From Fibrobacteria bacterium GUT77 (GTDB lineage: Bacteria > Fibrobacterota > Chitinivibrionia > Chitinivibrionales > Chitinispirillaceae): a DNA stretch of 8,110 bases. Position numbers and translations under genes: made by a program. The stretch covers positions 1 through 8,110 of the forward strand of contig LIUJ01000151.1 in the NCBI GenBank assembly GCA_001462255.1. Direction: 5' to 3'. Below are positions 5,073 through 8,110 of this stretch, one piece after another; within the stretch, counting starts at the first letter, position 1; every line of letters begins with the position of its first letter. Under the pieces are notes generated by a model. It worked only from the letters and a program-made list of their open reading frames with translations. It did no database searches and was not told where the DNA came from.

Positions 5073-7910
5073 TTAAAGTACCCGCGTACTCCTATTGTCA
5101 TTCTGCTCCCACTTGATATCCGGGATCTTCTTTATGTTTACGACAAAATTGAACCCCGGATTTATCTTTTCGGGTCTCCACGTGAAGCGCATTTCCCAGC
5201 ATTCCAAGTCGTAGTGAAAGTCAAAACTGTTGTGCGAAAACTTGTCGCTGGAGAAATCGTAGTTCCCGTTCCACCGTACCGAAAGCGCCTTGGTCAGATT
5301 TATGTTCGCCGACGAGCTCACGTTAAAAGACTTTGTGGGGGCGAAGCGCTCCGACGCCGTACGGCGGCTTGCCCGGTAGCTTAAGCCGGGGGAGAAGCGG
5401 ATGTTCCAGCTCTGACCGTCCGTAGCGGGGGCGCCGGTTTTTCTCATGTCGAACTCCAATAAATCGCCGTCCCAAAACGTTCCGGAAACGCCCGCGCTGC
5501 CGGAGGTCAGGTCAACGCTGTAAGAATTCATAGTAGGCGGCGTGAGTTCGTCGGACTCGTTGTAAAACCAAAAACCCGACGAAAACGACGCGTTTATAAT
5601 GCTAACGCTCGTACTCGCCCGAAGGCTTAAATCCCGCCATCGGCGCTTGTCGGCCTCCGCGTTGTAGGCCGTGCTCATCGACAGAGTGAGAATGTCGAAT
5701 TTCTCCTCTCGCAGGTTGTCCTTGCTCTTGCCTTTTTGCGCGGTAACGTTATTCGTATCAACGGAAATGTCATTTCGAAATTTCGACAGGCTCAATGCAT
5801 CGCTTCGCTCAATGACCATTCCTTGCTCAACCGTCGAGTCCCGGTGGCTGAGCGAAGTCGAATCCCCTTGCTCAACGGAAATGTCATTTCGACTTCGCTC
5901 AATGACCATTCCTTGCTCGGTAACGCTGTCGATTCCGCTTATACCGTTTCCGTCGTTGATTCCGGTGATAATTCCGTTGATACCGTTGTTCCCGGTACCT
6001 TTCGCCCCCTTAATCGCCACTAACCTCTTCCCCTGAAAACTGTTCGACAGGCTAAACGTTACCAACTGCTCCGCTTTGGGTCTCGGCCCGGCGTAGCCAA
6101 TTCCCACGTTGTAAAAAGTCCTGTCCAATTCGTGCGGCGGCGTGTACGTGTACCCTACGGTTGGGGTGAGCGTGTGCCGCACCGCCGTTATTCCCAGCGC
6201 GTTTATCGGAAACAACCCGTATACGCGCGTTGACAGGTTGACGCCTGCGTTCCATGACCTCACTAAGTTGAACTCCGAGTTGAGCGTATCGCGTACCGGT
6301 TGCTTGCGGACGGGGCCTACCTTTGTGACTGTGTATACCGTATCCAAGTCGCCGTCTTTGTTGATGAAATACTCCGGCGTCGCGCTGATAAGCGTGTATC
6401 CCGGCGCCCTCGTGTCCGCGTCCATATCGGATACTTTATAAACTACGGTGTCTTGGATGTAGAGCGTGTCCTTTACCAATGTGTCTATGGCCCCGTAGAA
6501 CATGGACGCCCGCATGTTGAAGTACGGGGATACGTCTATATGCTTCAAGATCTTTTGCGTAGACGTGAGGTTTACGTTGTGCTCCATACCGGGGCGTATG
6601 AAGCTCTTTACGGAGTCGCCCCCGTAGGCTTCGCGGCGCACGTTTGCCTTGGTATCGTATGAATAGTATATGTTGTTGTACCAAGACGGCTCGCTCTTGG
6701 ACCCGCCGGCCTTGTACGGCAATATCGCCCTGTTTTGCAACCTAAAGTCGAACGTCGGCATATCCTCCACGACCTTGTCGGTCGTTAGGTTGTGGTTCCG
6801 GCGCCATACTAAGTTCGTCGACGCGTTTATGGCGTCGAAGCGGTGGGAGAGCGACATATTGGCGTCGAGCTGCTGCCGCTCCAGCTCGTAGGTTTTGTCG
6901 CTGTAGAGTTGGTTGAAAGTGCTGTTTGAGACGATGTTGCCGTAACCGCTCAGGCGTGTCCGCCCGTCCGGGGAGAGTAGCTGGTTGTGCCTGTAGTCGA
7001 GCGCCCACTGCCGCGATGAGTTTTCGAGCCGGTTGTCTATTACGTACCTGCCGCTGATTTCGCCGTCGAGCGTGTAGCGTAGGTTGTAGCGCCCGCGCGC
7101 GTTGAGCACGAAGCTGTTGAACTCCTGCGCTTTGGCGGCAAGCGTCGCGTCGACGTAGTCGTTGGGCGCGTAGTAGTAGCCCACGTTGTCGACGTAGCCG
7201 CCGTTCGCCACGCTGCCGCCCCACGACGGGGTGAGCCATCCGCTGCGCCTGCCGCGTCTAAGCGGCATAACGAAGTACGGCAACACGGCCACCGGCGCGT
7301 CGCCTACGTTCATTACCACCGGGCGCCCCACCACCTTGTCGTCCGGCACCACAAGTATGTGTCGCCCGTAAAAGTAGTAGTGCGGGTGCTTAGGGTTCTG
7401 ACATGTGGTGTAGTCCCCCTGCTCTATGTATAGGCAATTGTCGCGCGTTTTGACGATGTTGCTCCCGGTAACATACGTATCGTCGAACCGCGTAAAAGCG
7501 TAGCTCACCCGTCCGCGCCGCGTTTTTATGTTGTAGGCCATGAAGTCGCCTACGGTAGTGTCCTTCCCCTCCACAAGTTGCGGCCTGCCGCGCGCCTGAA
7601 ACTGATCGCTTGCCACCGTGTAAACGATGGTGTCGGCCAAAAGCGTAATATTCTGATACCGCGCCCGCGCCCGCCCCACAAGCGAAAGAACGCGCTCCTC
7701 ATTGTCGTACTCAATAAAATCGGCCTCATAATAAACGCTGTCCGCAATCTCGCTCTTCTTCTTAACCTCCAAAACCGTGGAATCCGCGGCGGGGGCGGGG
7801 GATGACGTATCAATTATCTCTAAAGTATCAATAGTCTCCGCCGTAGCCGTCGTTACCGCGAGCCCTATCGTCAATACGGCGGCTATAAACGCAATCCCCC
7901 AAATCTTCAT
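5073..7910 (-). CDS. lptD: LPS-assembly outer-membrane protein LptD (OstA)
   Basis: Inserts LPS into the outer leaflet of the outer membrane together with LptE. 945 residues from the ATG at 7910. Longer in-frame starts would add an arginine-rich stretch overlapping ndk; the chosen start gives a clear signal peptide (1-24, cut after ATA) and has GGAG (complement of 7921-7924) ten bases upstream. Residues about 55-160 form the OstA/LptA-like jellyroll. TTCQNPKHPHYYFYGRHI (168-185) and LPYFVMPLRRGRRSGWLTPS (210-229) are typical LptD signatures. The rest is Tyr/Asn/Arg-rich beta-barrel ending in the ECWEMRFTWRPEK region (903-915). Its only cysteines are C159, C170 and C904. An insertion at about 637-725 separates barrel segments: a Gly/Asn/Ile-rich run, then two copies of a repeat-derived peptide (665-718). 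The frame is intact throughout. Confidence 0.93.
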   Translation of the reverse strand: MKIWGIAFIAAVLTIGLAVTTATAETIDTLEIIDTSSPAPAADSTVLEVKKKSEIADSVYYEADFIEYDNEERVLSLVGRARARYQNITLLADTIVYTVASDQFQARGRPQLVEGKDTTVGDFMAYNIKTRRGRVSYAFTRFDDTYVTGSNIVKTRDNCLYIEQGDYTTCQNPKHPHYYFYGRHILVVPDDKVVGRPVVMNVGDAPVAVLPYFVMPLRRGRRSGWLTPSWGGSVANGGYVDNVGYYYAPNDYVDATLAAKAQEFNSFVLNARGRYNLRYTLDGEISGRYVIDNRLENSSRQWALDYRHNQLLSPDGRTRLSGYGNIVSNSTFNQLYSDKTYELERQQLDANMSLSHRFDAINASTNLVWRRNHNLTTDKVVEDMPTFDFRLQNRAILPYKAGGSKSEPSWYNNIYYSYDTKANVRREAYGGDSVKSFIRPGMEHNVNLTSTQKILKHIDVSPYFNMRASMFYGAIDTLVKDTLYIQDTVVYKVSDMDADTRAPGYTLISATPEYFINKDGDLDTVYTVTKVGPVRKQPVRDTLNSEFNLVRSWNAGVNLSTRVYGLFPINALGITAVRHTLTPTVGYTYTPPHELDRTFYNVGIGYAGPRPKAEQLVTFSLSNSFQGKRLVAIKGAKGTGNNGINGIITGINDGNGISGIDSVTEQGMVIERSRNDISVEQGDSTSLSHRDSTVEQGMVIERSDALSLSKFRNDISVDTNNVTAQKGKSKDNLREEKFDILTLSMSTAYNAEADKRRWRDLSLRASTSVSIINASFSSGFWFYNESDELTPPTMNSYSVDLTSGSAGVSGTFWDGDLLEFDMRKTGAPATDGQSWNIRFSPGLSYRASRRTASERFAPTKSFNVSSSANINLTKALSVRWNGNYDFSSDKFSHNSFDFHYDLECWEMRFTWRPEKINPGFNFVVNIKKIPDIKWEQNDNRSTRVL
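5758..5828. repeat. In-frame repeat copy 1 within lptD (with extra 24 bp)
   Basis: Its left 21 bp (5758-5778) are identical to 5872-5892 and its right 26 bp (5803-5828) to 5893-5918, so copy 1 equals copy 2 plus 24 extra bases (5779-5802, eight codons). Read in the lptD frame it gives EQGMVIERS, then DALSLSKF, then RNDIS, about residues 695-718. The extra part includes GCTCAATGCATCGCTTCGCT, shared inverted with the thiH tail. Confidence 0.92.
5849..5862. repeat. Inverted half-core between the two lptD repeat copies
   Basis: TGAGCGAAGTCGAA is the exact reverse complement of 5888-5901 within copy 2. The two can form a 14-bp stem with a 25-base loop, making the insertion palindromic. In the lptD frame it encodes part of DSTSLSHRDST (683-693). 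Confidence 0.88.
5872..5918. repeat. In-frame repeat copy 2 within lptD
   Basis: A 47-bp copy holding the exact 20-bp core CATTTCGACTTCGCTCAATG (5885-5904). Read in the lptD frame it gives EQGMVIERSRNDISVE (665-680). Offsets to copy 1 are 90 and 114 bp, both multiples of three, so the duplication keeps LptD in frame. Confidence 0.92.
5929..6003. repeat. Low-complexity ATTCCG-N3-ATA repeat coding a Gly/Asn/Ile run in LptD
   Basis: ATTCCG followed three bases later by ATA occurs at 5932, 5959 and 5971. Spacings of 27 and 12 bases are multiples of three. In the lptD frame the stretch encodes GTGNNGINGIITGINDGNG and the next few residues (638-661). It directly abuts the palindromic repeat insertion, and together they make an unusual barrel loop. 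Confidence 0.75.
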
Positions 7911-7911
7911 T

Positions 7912-8110
7912 TTAAGACAGCTCCGCGCCCGAAAAGAAAAACGCAATCTCCGCCGCCGCCGTCTCCGCCGCGTCCGACCCGTGGCAAGCGTTGAACTGCA
8001 CCGAGGTACCATAGAGCTTGCGTACCGTCCCCTCCGCCGCCGCCCGCGGGTCGGTCGCCCCCATAATCCCCCGCCACCGCGCCACCGCGTCCTCGCCGCT
8101 AAGCGCCAAA
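7912..8110 (-). CDS. ndk: Nucleoside diphosphate kinase (C-terminal part, 5' end off the window)
   Basis: Balances NTP and dNTP pools by passing the gamma-phosphate of ATP to other nucleoside diphosphates through a phosphohistidine. The frame is open at the right edge. The first visible full codon is an internal TTG (Leu), not a start. The 65 or so visible residues match the C-terminal half of Ndk: LSGEDAVARWRGIMGATDP, the Kpn-loop region, and the active-site stretch NACHGSDAAETAAAEIAFFF with the catalytic histidine in CHGSD. About 80 N-terminal residues are missing off the edge, judged by the usual length of around 140. Its TAA (complement of 7912-7914) is one base before the lptD ATG, so the two genes are almost certainly one operon with coupled translation. 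Confidence 0.92.
   Translation of the reverse strand, partial: LALSGEDAVARWRGIMGATDPRAAAEGTVRKLYGTSVQFNACHGSDAAETAAAEIAFFFSGAELS

Noticed and set aside
7911..8012. Longer N-terminus for LptD (34 extra residues)
   Set aside because: The extra residues form an arginine-rich run overlapping ndk. The ATG at 7910 gives a proper signal peptide and follows the ndk stop by one base.

Overview
The window suggests a Gram-negative, LPS-making bacterium. It carries a large LptD with an OstA-like N-terminal region and a C-terminal barrel, and genes with typical GGAGG-type ribosome-binding sites. LptD and GlgA look most like those of the FCB superphylum (Fibrobacterota or Bacteroidota relatives). That placement is an inference from protein character only; there is no rRNA here. 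Coding DNA is fairly GC-rich. The stretch 1960-2480 is clearly AT-richer.

Layout. On the left, the start of a GerW/YtfJ-family gene (minus strand, 1-225, running off the window) is divergent from glgA (plus, 412-1884), which encodes a glycogen synthase of the plant SSIII/SSIV-like type. Next comes about 360 bp of gene-free, hairpin-rich, AT-rich DNA. It ends in a leader that can hide the ribosome-binding site of a 61-residue orphan protein (plus, 2252-2437). The rest of the window is on the minus strand and in transcription order reads: ndk (partial, 8110-7912), lptD (7910-5073), thiH (5015-3831), then an envelope protein with a signal peptide, a Cache/PDC-like domain, one membrane segment and a coiled coil (3671-2484). 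ndk and lptD are one base apart and probably translationally coupled. The 57-bp gap before thiH also suggests co-transcription. The genes share no single pathway: nucleotide balance, outer-membrane LPS assembly, thiamine biosynthesis and an unknown envelope function.

The most unusual feature is a small repeat family that sits inside genes as well as between them. Its core is the 20-mer CATTTCGACTTCGCTCAATG. One exact copy forms the C-terminal tail of ThiH. Another lies inside lptD, in the opposite orientation relative to the reading frame, within a duplicated insertion of about 54 codons that keeps LptD in frame. A degenerate 26-bp version forms four tandem units between thiH and the downstream gene and supplies the thiH stop codon. 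In-frame palindromic insertions of this kind recall the Rickettsia palindromic elements, although I see no sequence relation to them.
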